Assembly: GCA_018873225.1 (NCBI GenBank)
Contig: JAEILZ010000007.1
Location: forward strand, 1,550,001 to 1,614,000
Direction: 5' to 3'
Origin: [Phialemoniopsis] sp. UDSM-2020
Lineage: Eukaryota > Ascomycota > Sordariomycetes > Thyridiales > Thyridiaceae
Length of the DNA stretch: 64,000 nucleotides
A program made the position numbers and the translations under genes. Position 1 is the stretch's first letter. Each line of letters begins with the position of its first letter. Shown in pieces: positions 55,857 to 64,000 of the stretch. A model generated the notes under the pieces. It made no database searches. It was given only the letters and a program-made list of their open reading frames with translations, and had not been told where the DNA came from.

Positions 55857-58800
55857 CCTCCGCTTAGGATGCGGTAGAAAGCGGCGTGGGAGAGAGTGGT
55901 GAGGATGATGGGCGAGAGGAAAGGGCGGCGCTGCTGCTACGAGAGGGATTTCTCTGAGCATCTTCAAAAGATAACGACGAAAAGGATAATGAGTCAGATT
56001 GGTGCGCACGGAGGAGGACGATATTGAGTTGCGGGGAGGGCGTCGTCACCAGTCTCGGTCCGTCATGGTAGACCCGAGGGATTCGGGGACTATTGTGGGA
56101 TGAGGTCACCGAGTGGCTGCCAACTGCATATGCATGGAAGGCTGGGCAGAGAAACTCCAAACGGGACCAGGAACTTTCTCGAGAGGCGTTTGGAGGAAAT
56201 CAGCCACCGGCAACGCCGTTCAGACTGCAGATGACGATCGTCGTACGTGTATGTCAGAGAATGGACGAGACCTGGGATGTAGGGTGTGATTCCGTCCTGT
56301 CAGTGCGAACCATAGCCCCCACGAGAAAGATGACAGGTGATAGCGTAGTATCGTCAACCGAAGCGAGGGGACGACAAGCCGTTGCGCCGGGTTCGGGAAG
56401 GAGATCAGACGACTCCACACATGCCGTCTAGAGATTTGGACAGTGCAGAAGACGCAACACCGAGCTGTTTCTAAATATGAGTGTGTGTGAGTGGGATGGA
56501 GCCAGAGAAGGAAAACGAGCTGCGAGTAGGGAGAACAGTTCATCCATCGTGGGGTGGGACCTACCTGGAGACCCTCAGACCCTTGGGTGTGATCCACGGC
56601 AGGGAAACAGATGAGACGAAAGAGCGGTCGAGGAATTCCCGGTGTCGAGACTTGACCCCGAGAGATTTCGGAAGAGGCTAACACAACATGGACAGGAAAT
56701 GTACGTCACGGATGATTTCAGCCGCAAGACATGAAAGCAAGCCACTCCGTTGAGTACATATGCTTTAGATAATGCGTCGTCACAGCACGCATGAACGATA
56801 CAAAAGCAAATGATCAATCTTATCGGAACCCAGAGACACCATCATTCCACTTCTTCGCAAAGAAGAAGGGATGGGCGGAGACATCCACACAACGCATTGA
56901 GAGCAATTTTGTGTGCTGGGCGTGCGGCAGCGGTCCAGCAGAACTGACTTACACGCAGCGGCGGTTCCGGGGTGCTGGGGATGTGGGTCCGGTCGAATCG
57001 CAAGCTTCGCCCAAAATAGGAAAACATAACGAAAAACACTGACAAAAGGCCAGCCAGCACCGACACTTGACGCACATTGCCAGCATCAGCCAAACCTAAG
57101 CAAGCGGGAGCCAAGAACGGGCTCGGTTCACGGCTCAGATCCACCCGATCCGCTTTGTTGACTAGAGATGCAGGGAGACTGGAGAGACGAGTGCCCATCG
57201 CGAACTCGGCGCAAGACACGCTGCCTCGAGCCGGTCCCATGCACTGTCATACTGAGCTGAGTGGAATGCTTGAGATGAGACAACAGGGTGATGACGGAGA
57301 GCGTGGCACGTCTGCGATAGCTGCTAGTTTCAAACAGGCCGGGTCGATCCTGGCTTGTCGATCTATATGCCCACGCATCGATCTGGGCTAAGGGCGATGC
57401 TAGCTGTGTAAATAAACCCAGTAGCGCAGAGCAAATTGTCTTTTTAGAGAGGCCCAGATTGGAGATCGTGGTGGTTGCAAACAGTTGTCTCTGAAGCGAA
57501 AAGCCCAGTGCGGGGGTGGTGGTTCCAGCGCGACAAGAGGGAGCTAACAGCGTGCATTTTGGAGTACTAGTGATCCGTCCCAGGCCTAGCTTGCGGCTGC
57601 TCAAACTTGCCCAGATTCGGTAGAGTTTACGAATCAGAAGATTTGGTTCGACAGGAGATCATCAAAGCAGTATCCGTCTGACTTTTAATCACTAAAAAAT
57701 CGGTTCGAATCCGGGAATATTCTCTCTTCTGGCCTGCAAGCGAGGTGCCCGGGGTGTTGGGTAGTGAGGAAGAAAATGGCAAGTCCCGCAACCCATATCT
57801 GCCCAGCGTCCCTGAAGATCCAACGGTCGGGAGTGGTAAACGAGATTTGTGTAGCATCCTGGCCGTTTGTATGCACAGGGCTGTCCAATCGCTTCTCTGC
57901 ATCTTCGCAAAGATGTCGGGTTTGGGCAAGTCGTCTCGAGTGCCAATGCCGCATTGACACGGCGAGAGACGTGCAGGCGTTCCAGGGTGGCGGCCCTTCT
58001 AAGCTCGAGTGGGCTAGGGTTGCGATTGGATTGCTGCCGATCCAAATGGGCGGCCCAGCTCAATGGTCCCTGGGAAAGCCACGCTGCAAGCCCTACAGAA
58101 GCAAACAAAAAGGGCCAAGCATGCCCTGCCCTGCAAAGTGGCCTGAGAATGATATAAACTGCCCCGTCGGAATCCTGGATCAGGAATGGACTCCTTGAAC
58201 GGCTCGGGCTGGAAGCATATTAAAGCCAGTGTAATTAATGATCGGCATCAGGGTTCAGCTCGTCGACGGTCTGCGGACCGGGGACTCTCCCGTTACCCTT
58301 TGTCTTGGCGGTGGGATGCGCGGGGTCACGTCAATGAAGAACTCAACTTTCCCGGCAGATACTGCTGTTTAAGATACTTCGTCCGAACGGTCGGATGATA
58401 TGATATGCATCATCTGAGGAGATGCAACCCTTGAACGAGTTAGCCAGACATTCTTCATCCAAGGGGGGTGATTGCCAGCACACATCGTCGGTCGAAGCAC
58501 TCTAATAAGCCAGCGTCCGTGGCCCCCAGGTAGCCCACCAAATCTACAGGGCTCTCTCGTCTGATGTCGAACTCAGGACGACAAAACATACCCGTGGCCG
58601 GGATCATCCCCACAACGGTCCGGGCCAGATGCGGTCGGCCCGGTGGCTTGACGTGGCGTGCGTGGTTCATGGTCATGTCCAGCTCCAGGACTCGGCCGAG
58701 TGAGGGTCTCGAGGCGGCCGCATATGGGGAGGGGCTGACGCATCCAAGCCACGCTCACTTTGATCCAAACTTTGCATAAAAGATCTTAACTGCACCCATG

Positions 58801-59048
58801 GATTTTTTGAATGAAAGAGCGTTTGGGATATCATCTATTCAAAAGAACTAAACAAAAACCAACTAGGATATGCGTCGTTGAGGTTGCGATCGCTGCAAAA
58901 GGAAAGTGGCCAGTGATATGTCCGAGCAAGAAGTCGAGGAAAGAGCATTCACCAGCCACGAGGAAAGTCCCATTCATCTCGCCCCTTCCGTTTCCCTCCC
59001 AGACAGACAACTCATGCGACAGCTTTTTTTCATACCGCCAATTCTCTC
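55857..59048. other. Intergenic region with a tRNA-Lys-like fragment
   Basis: 3.2 kb contain the F-box gene promoter (left) and the 3' UTR of the VHS/GAT gene (right). No protein gene is supported. A tRNA-like 3' half at about 57675-57730 is listed separately. Confidence 0.5.
57660..57728 (+). pseudogene. Decayed tRNA-Lys(UUU)-like sequence
   Basis: CTTTTAA (an anticodon loop with TTT) is followed after exactly 15 nt by TTCGAAT, within CGGTTCGAATCCG. This is the spacing and sequence of a tRNA anticodon loop and T arm. The inner three pairs of the anticodon stem hold (TGA/TCA). The outer pairs, the D arm and the acceptor stem do not pair. It may be a degenerated nuclear tRNA or a mitochondrial-derived fragment. 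Confidence 0.3.
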
Positions 59049-60844
59049 CTAATACCTGTACATCGGCTGCTTATCGCCCGTCTTGCCCGTGTCATCGTCG
59101 TCATTATCATATATGTCGTCCTCTCGCGCCCTCGCCGAGCTGCCGCCAGCAACAGCCCCCGACCTGGCCGTCTCGGGACTGTTGGTCACGGGCGACACAT
59201 TGTCGGTCTTCTTGCCGGCAGGCCCGCCCGTAGCAGCGCCGTGCATGTGCACCTTGTCCGCGGCACTGTCCTGTCTGTCGAGGTAACTGGGCGTCGTGTT
59301 GAATCCTGGGTGGTACGGCTCGAATGCGAGCCTCTGCTCCTCGACTACGGCCGCCGCAGCCGACGAGCCGCCGCCACCCCTCGAGCCCTCGCCGATCGGT
59401 ACGCGGTACGATGACGACGCACGAGAGTCGTGTTGGTCAGGGTCCCGGAAGGGGTCGTCCTCGGGACGAGCGGCACCGCCCTGCGACGAGGATCCGATCT
59501 GGGGCAGCATGTCGTTAGACTTGCCCTTGCCGGCTAGGGAGTCGCGAGAGGGCAGCGGAGGCGGAATTGCACTCCTGCCGTTTGTTGGCGCGCCCATGGA
59601 CTGGCCCTGGCCTTGCTCGTGCGGCGCAGGGCTTGCCGTTCCGCTGTTGAGTCCGAGCTGCTTGCGCGCGTTGAGCACGGCACGTTGGTGTAGGGTGAGC
59701 GCTTGCTGCAGCTGGTCGTTTGCGTCGATGAGGCTCTCCATCGTGTCGTTGTCGGGCACGGGGTTTTGCGACTGCATGTAGCTGACGATACTACGCGAGG
59801 CCGAAGTACAGCGGTCCGAGAACTCGCGTAGCAGGTCATTGGTGACGACTTCTTGCGGCGGCGTACACTGTACGACCTGCGTAAGGAGCTTGGCTGATGT
59901 GCGAGCCTCCTCGAGGCGGTTGGCGAGCTCGACAGGATTGGGAAGGCGGTTCTGTTGCTGTTGGAAATTCTGAACGTAGTTGTTGAATGACGGTGCATTC
60001 AGAGTACGCGGCTGCGGGTGGTTCTGTGTAGTTGGTCATGGTCAGTATGGAATTGCCCAGCATGCGGCCATGTCCGGGAGGTAAGCCTTACTGCGTAGAT
60101 CTTGGACGCCTTTTCCTTTTCCTTCTTCCACATCTCCACGAGGGGCTGCAGTCCCTCATCGTACTGCTTGGTCTGCTCGAACGAGTCCAGGGTCTCCATC
60201 AACATGTGACGCACGCTAGGGTCCCTGCCTGCCCGGAGGAGATCCTTGACCACATCGAAAAACTTCTTGTCGACGTTCCGCGTAAAGCTTGGCCCGGGGT
60301 TGTCGGCGAGGATGCGCATCAGCATGATCGAGTTGTACTGGCATGATGGCTTGGACCAGTAGTCGCGGTGCAGGTGCTTCCGGATGAGGCGGGCGCATTC
60401 GGCTGCAGCTGCGGGGGAGGACTCGGCGGCATCGACAATGGGAGGTAGGTATGTCACTTCATCGCCCTGTCGTAATGATTAGTATAGACTGTGCAAGAGA
60501 TAGCGCATCGTTCAACCTACAGCTTGCTCGGCGCCGTTTAGACCGCAGAAGGATTTCTATCGCGAACAGTCAGAGTCAGCTCTCCGATCCAACAGTGCTC
60601 GGCTAGTCTCGGGGCAGGCTCATACTATGCATCTGTTGACCACTTCCTCCGGTGCCTCTCCTGGTCGTGACCCATTTGGTCCAACTGAACCGCCGCCGCC
60701 GTTGGGGGCTACAGCGCGAGCGCATGGGTGTCAGCTCATGATCGACTCTATCCAAGCTCCCCACCAGGCAACAGCCGACTTACCGGCAGTGGAAGGCTTG
60801 CGCTTGATGCTCCCCAGCACCTTGTCCATCTTGAACTTCTTCAT
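59049..60844 (-). CDS. VHS/GAT-domain trafficking adaptor (Lsb5/TOM1-like)
   Basis: Five exons (60844-60784, 60708-60626, 60556-60521, 60466-60092, 60023-59049) give 509 aa. A short basic start (MKKFKMDKVLGSIKRK) and a Gly-rich linker lead into a VHS domain (about 42-175): VNRCIKSFCGLNGAEQ, the central CARLIRKHLHR, then MLMRILADNPG and VVKDLLRAGRDPSV, ending VEMWKKEKEKASKIYA. A GAT-type helical region follows (about 200-275): NPVELANRLEEARTSAKLL and DTMESLIDANDQLQQAL. The C-terminal 230 residues are disordered, with a DDPF motif and an acidic tail. Family knowledge: VHS/GAT proteins bind ubiquitinated cargo or clathrin adaptors at endosomes and the actin patch. There is no FYVE or SH3 domain, which argues against Vps27/Hse1. 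No ear domain is seen, which argues against Gga. Confidence 0.93.
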
Positions 60845-62138
60845 GGTGAATGTCTGGCTCTTGCCTGCGGTGCGAATAGGAAAGCGAGATTCAAGAGAAA
60901 GGGCTTGGCGTCAGCGTCGTTGCTCGTCTCCTCAGAGAGCGAGGGCGGTGAATGGGTCGCAAGTTGGGTATCGCAAACACGGAAAACAGAAAATGGTCGC
61001 TATGCTGAGTGTCTGTACCTCCTGCTAAGGTTTCGTCGTGGGAATTGTGCAGGCAGAAACGGAGGGACTGATGATGTCGCACGAGGAAAGATTTGTTTGA
61101 TTCCAAACCAACAGCAGCAGGCAGAAGGAGGTGCTGTCTCCTCCCCCAATGATGTATGTGTGTGATCGACAAGATGTTGGCAAAATGGGTGCGCGTCTAC
61201 CTGGTCCAAGCCACACGCGGTTGCGACAGAGAGTGCGAGCTAGTCTCGAAAAAAGGGGATCTGCTGCCTTTCAGTGCTCTTCTTTCCCCGCACACACACT
61301 TTTTTTAGAGACAAGAAGGAAAGAAAGGAAAGCCAGTAGCAGTGTTCCAGGCAGGTCCAGGCTCCTCTGGGGAGAATAAGCTTGTATCACTGGTTCGTTT
61401 TGTGGTTCCCGCCCGTCGCGCCAGTGGAAATTAACCGGCCGCGGGGTTCTAAACCAGTCCTGGAGGGACCCTGGGAGAGCCTTCGAGCCTTGTTAACGGT
61501 TGGTCAGCGTCGCAATTTCAAGTCTCCCAACTGTTGTTAGTGAAACCAGGCAGATGGTCCAACGTTGTTTCATGTTTCAACGTCTCAGTGCTGTGCCTCT
61601 AATGACCGGGTAACAGCGCTCGCCTGTAATATTACTTCAATCATTTGATAACCTCTTGGTGGTTGCAATCCAACAACGTAATGCACACTGACGATGGTTC
61701 AAGCCCGTTGATAGAATTTCTCATCTGATTGCCTTTGGTGTCTTGGCTCTCCAACCAAGCCCTCCCCATGACGCAACCCGCCTAGTCATCACCACACCTC
61801 TTAATGCCTATCGCCGGTGTACACACCGACAACATATCGTGAACAATCCTTGGATGTAATCATTCTGCTGGTTTTCATATCTGTTAGAATTGTGATGCAT
61901 TTTGATTTTGCTCTTAAGACACAGCTTGTTGAAGACCCACGGGTGTATAAGTCCAAAAGTCTTGGCCCCCTCAAGGTTCTCAAGCCAGCAACACCATGAG
62001 GTGAGGGAAGAAAATTTCTTCGCACACAGCGCACGAGGGGACTTGTAGAAGATAATAAGGTTCGAAATGATTGCCTTTTTGCGTTCGTGATACCCTGATA
62101 TTTCTGAAGCCTCGTCCGTAATTTCTCCGCCATACAGG
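60845..62138. other. Divergent promoter region
   Basis: 1.3 kb lie between the VHS/GAT gene (minus) and the N2227 gene (plus) and should carry both promoters. No gene is seen. A B-box-like GGTTCAAGCCC near 61695 was checked and rejected as a tRNA. Confidence 0.5.
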
Positions 62139-63705
62139 ATGAAGTGTCTCGCGCCAGTTCTGGCCTTGAGCGCACTCCTCGGCCATAGCCTTTTGTCTGT
62201 TGCTCAAGATGGCAAGGAAGATATGACAGTAGCTTCGAACGGCAATGGCGACGCCCAGATAGAGCAACGAGGAGCAGGATTGGCCAGTGATGTAGAAATG
62301 CACATCCTCCCCCCTGCCACGCACAAGCACTAACACGAGGACCAGAACCTCCTCCCCGACGCCTCGTCCATATACAAAGTCATCGTCTCCGTCGAAGACA
62401 TCCCCGAGCAAGCCCCGGCCCAGCTCAGCCAGCGGCACGCCGACGAGAAAGCCCAGCTCCTCATGCGCATGAGCAAGAAGCACGGCAAGTTCAACGAGCA
62501 CCACCCGCGCAACCGCCTCCTCGACGCCCTGCACTCCTTCTCGCGCTACGAGGCCCTAAACAGGGCCGACGTTGACCGCTGGCGCGACCACTACCGCTAC
62601 GTCTCGCACAAGCAGCACCTCGTACGTTGCCCCTCCCTTCCCCCTGCCCGGCTCATACTGACTTGTATTGCAACGGCAGAGGCTCGAGAGCACGATCCAC
62701 TACTCGGCCAAGTTCGACAAGCTCGACTCCCTGATCGATTCCAACGCGGCGCTCTGCGACGAGATCGTCCGCTCTGCGCAGGCCTTCTACGAGATCGACG
62801 ACGCCGAGCTCGAGGCGCACGTCAAGGCCAACGAGGAGCGCGGCTTCGGCGGCGATAAAGTCAGCGTCTCGCAGGCGCTCAAGCACTACGTGCGCGACTG
62901 GTCCTCCGGCGGGCAAACAGAGCGGGCGCCGACATACCCGTGCGTCCTGGACGCTATCGACAAACTATTCCCGGACCGGGAGGACGACGCCGCGAGCAAG
63001 CCCAAGATCCTACTCCCCGGTGCCGGGCTCGGCAGGTTAGGCTACGATGTCGCCGCCCTGGGAGGGTTGGAAGTCAGCATCAACGAGTGGTCCATGTACA
63101 TGAACGTCGCGTACCGACACCTGACCTCCGCTCCCCGAAAGCCGTCCAGCCTGTCCATGCACCCCTTCCTCGACTCGTGGTCGCACCACGTCACGACGGC
63201 GAACCAGCTGCGTGCCGTGCCCTTTCCAGACATTCCCCTGAACGCCTCGTCCGACGTCCTCATGGTCGAGGGCGACTTCACCACTGCCTTTGCGGGGTCC
63301 AAAGCGCACTACGACGCCGTCCTGACCTTCTTCTTCATCGACACGGCGCGCAACCTCATGGCCTACCTCGACACCATCCACTCCATCCTCAAGCCCGGCG
63401 GGCACTGGGTCAACTTCGGCCCCCTGCTGTACGGCACGGGGCCCTTTGTGCAGCTCTCGCTCGAGGAGATCATCATCGTGGCCGAGGACATGGGGTTCGA
63501 GATCGTGGAGCAGGATTGGGACGGTGAATCTCCGTCGGTGTGTGGCGTGCCGACTTTTGAAGGCAGCAGAAAGGTCTGGAGCAAAGACGCCGTGTATGGG
63601 TTCGACGAGAAGGCCATGACGCGGAATGCGTATAGCGCGCAAATCTGGGTTGCAAGGAAACTGCCTTCGTCGTGTCAGCAGAAGAAAAAGAAGGGCTTCT
63701 TTTAG
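62139..63705 (+). CDS. N2227 (carnosine N-methyltransferase family) protein with signal peptide
   Basis: Three exons (62139-62291, 62340-62621, 62680-63705) give 486 aa. The first intron (GTAGAA, branch CACTAAC at 62328-62334, AG at 62339 or 62345) removes an in-frame TAA. Without it the frame would end after 64 codons. The first 22 residues form a clear signal peptide (MKCLAPVLALSALLGHSLLS), followed by AQ. The N2227 domain follows, with SAM-binding LLPGAGLGRLGYD (about 257-269), EGDF near 343, DAVLTFFFIDTARN (357-370) and WVNFGPLLYG (388-397). The last three are hallmarks of the family. Known members methylate carnosine or act on protein histidines in the cytosol or nucleus, so a secretory leader is unexpected. 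The C terminus is Lys-rich (QKKKKGFF). Substrate unknown. Confidence 0.91.
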
Positions 63706-63870
63706 AGTAGGATAGTCTCCCGCTTCCACCTGGTGTACCAATTCCAAGGGCTGGAACGCACACATGAGGTGCTCCTCACTGTTGAACATAGCTCACTCAT
63801 TCTCCTGGCGAAGCTGGCGCTTCTTGACAGACATATGATTCTAATTTCCCATCGTCTAGTAGTTTCAAGA
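63706..63870. other. Tail-to-tail spacer at the right edge
   Basis: 165 bp separate the stop of the N2227 gene from the stop of the minus-strand gene that enters from the right. Presumably overlapping 3' UTRs. Confidence 0.5.
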
Positions 63871-64000
63871 CTATGCCTCAGACACCTCTTCAACACTAGC
63901 CTCATTGACCCCATTAACCGCATCCTCCTCTTCCTCAGGCACAATCTTCTCTACAATAAGATTGCCCGACCTCCCTATCTTGTCAAGCATCGTCGCCTCG
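63871..64000 (-). CDS. C-terminal end of a gene running off the window (partial)
   Basis: The last 43 codons of a minus-strand frame end in TAG at 63871. The text reads EATMLDKIGRSGNLIVEKI, then a Glu-rich acidic tail ending in VSEA. The composition is strongly protein-like and the frame is open to the window edge. The family cannot be identified from this fragment. Confidence 0.75.
   Translation of the reverse strand, partial: EATMLDKIGRSGNLIVEKIVPEEEEDAVNGVNEASVEEVSEA

Noticed and set aside
61590..61735. tRNA-like sequence with GGTTCAAGCCC and a 5-bp T-arm
   Set aside because: The T arm can be drawn, but no acceptor stem partner, no good A box and no T-run terminator were found.
1..64000. 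Secondary-metabolite gene cluster
   Set aside because: No PKS, NRPS, terpene synthase, P450 or dedicated transporter is present. The two methyltransferases, one reductase and one zinc-cluster gene are scattered over 60 kb among housekeeping genes.

Overview
The window is nuclear DNA of a filamentous ascomycete (Pezizomycotina; the gene families and style suggest a Sordariomycete, which is an inference). The evidence is split genes with introns of about 48-80 nt, GT..AG borders and CTAAC-type branch sites, long pyrimidine-rich leaders, fungal-type kinase-like and F-box genes, and a Zn(II)2Cys6 regulator. No transposon, rRNA gene, CRISPR array or convincing intact tRNA gene was seen. All gene models were assembled by hand from open frames plus splice signals. 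Summed exon lengths were checked to be multiples of three.

Layout. 0.2-6.3 kb, all minus strand: an aldo/keto reductase with a probable mitochondrial presequence, a DUF4238 protein, and the Golgi syntaxin Sed5. 8.6-20.4 kb, plus strand: two tandem genes for large intrinsically disordered proteins (1118 and 2021 aa); the second is Gln/Pro-rich with about 14 basophilic (R-R-x-S type) phosphosite motifs. 20.7-27.3 kb, minus strand: a multi-pass glycoprotein-like membrane protein, a small protein kinase, and a His-repeat SAM methyltransferase. 27.3-43.9 kb: a 16.6-kb stretch with no convincing gene. It leads into a single Zn2Cys6 transcription factor (43.9-45.2 kb), which is followed by another 5.5 kb without genes. 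50.6-60.8 kb, minus strand: a kinase-like protein with DFN instead of DFG, an F-box protein, and a VHS/GAT trafficking adaptor. 62.1-63.7 kb, plus strand: an N2227 (carnosine N-methyltransferase family) protein with an N-terminal signal peptide. The 3' end of one more minus-strand gene touches the right edge.

The genes do not form an obvious biosynthetic cluster. Two act in endomembrane traffic (Sed5, the VHS/GAT adaptor), two are methyltransferases, two are kinase-like, and one is a DNA-binding regulator. The points most worth a second look are the isolated transcription factor with its very long upstream region, uORF and TGACTC inverted repeat; the disordered multi-phosphosite protein with recurring basic/hydrophobic modules; the apparently secretory N2227 methyltransferase, whose intron hides an in-frame stop; and a probable GC-AG intron. 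No complete new system is claimed.
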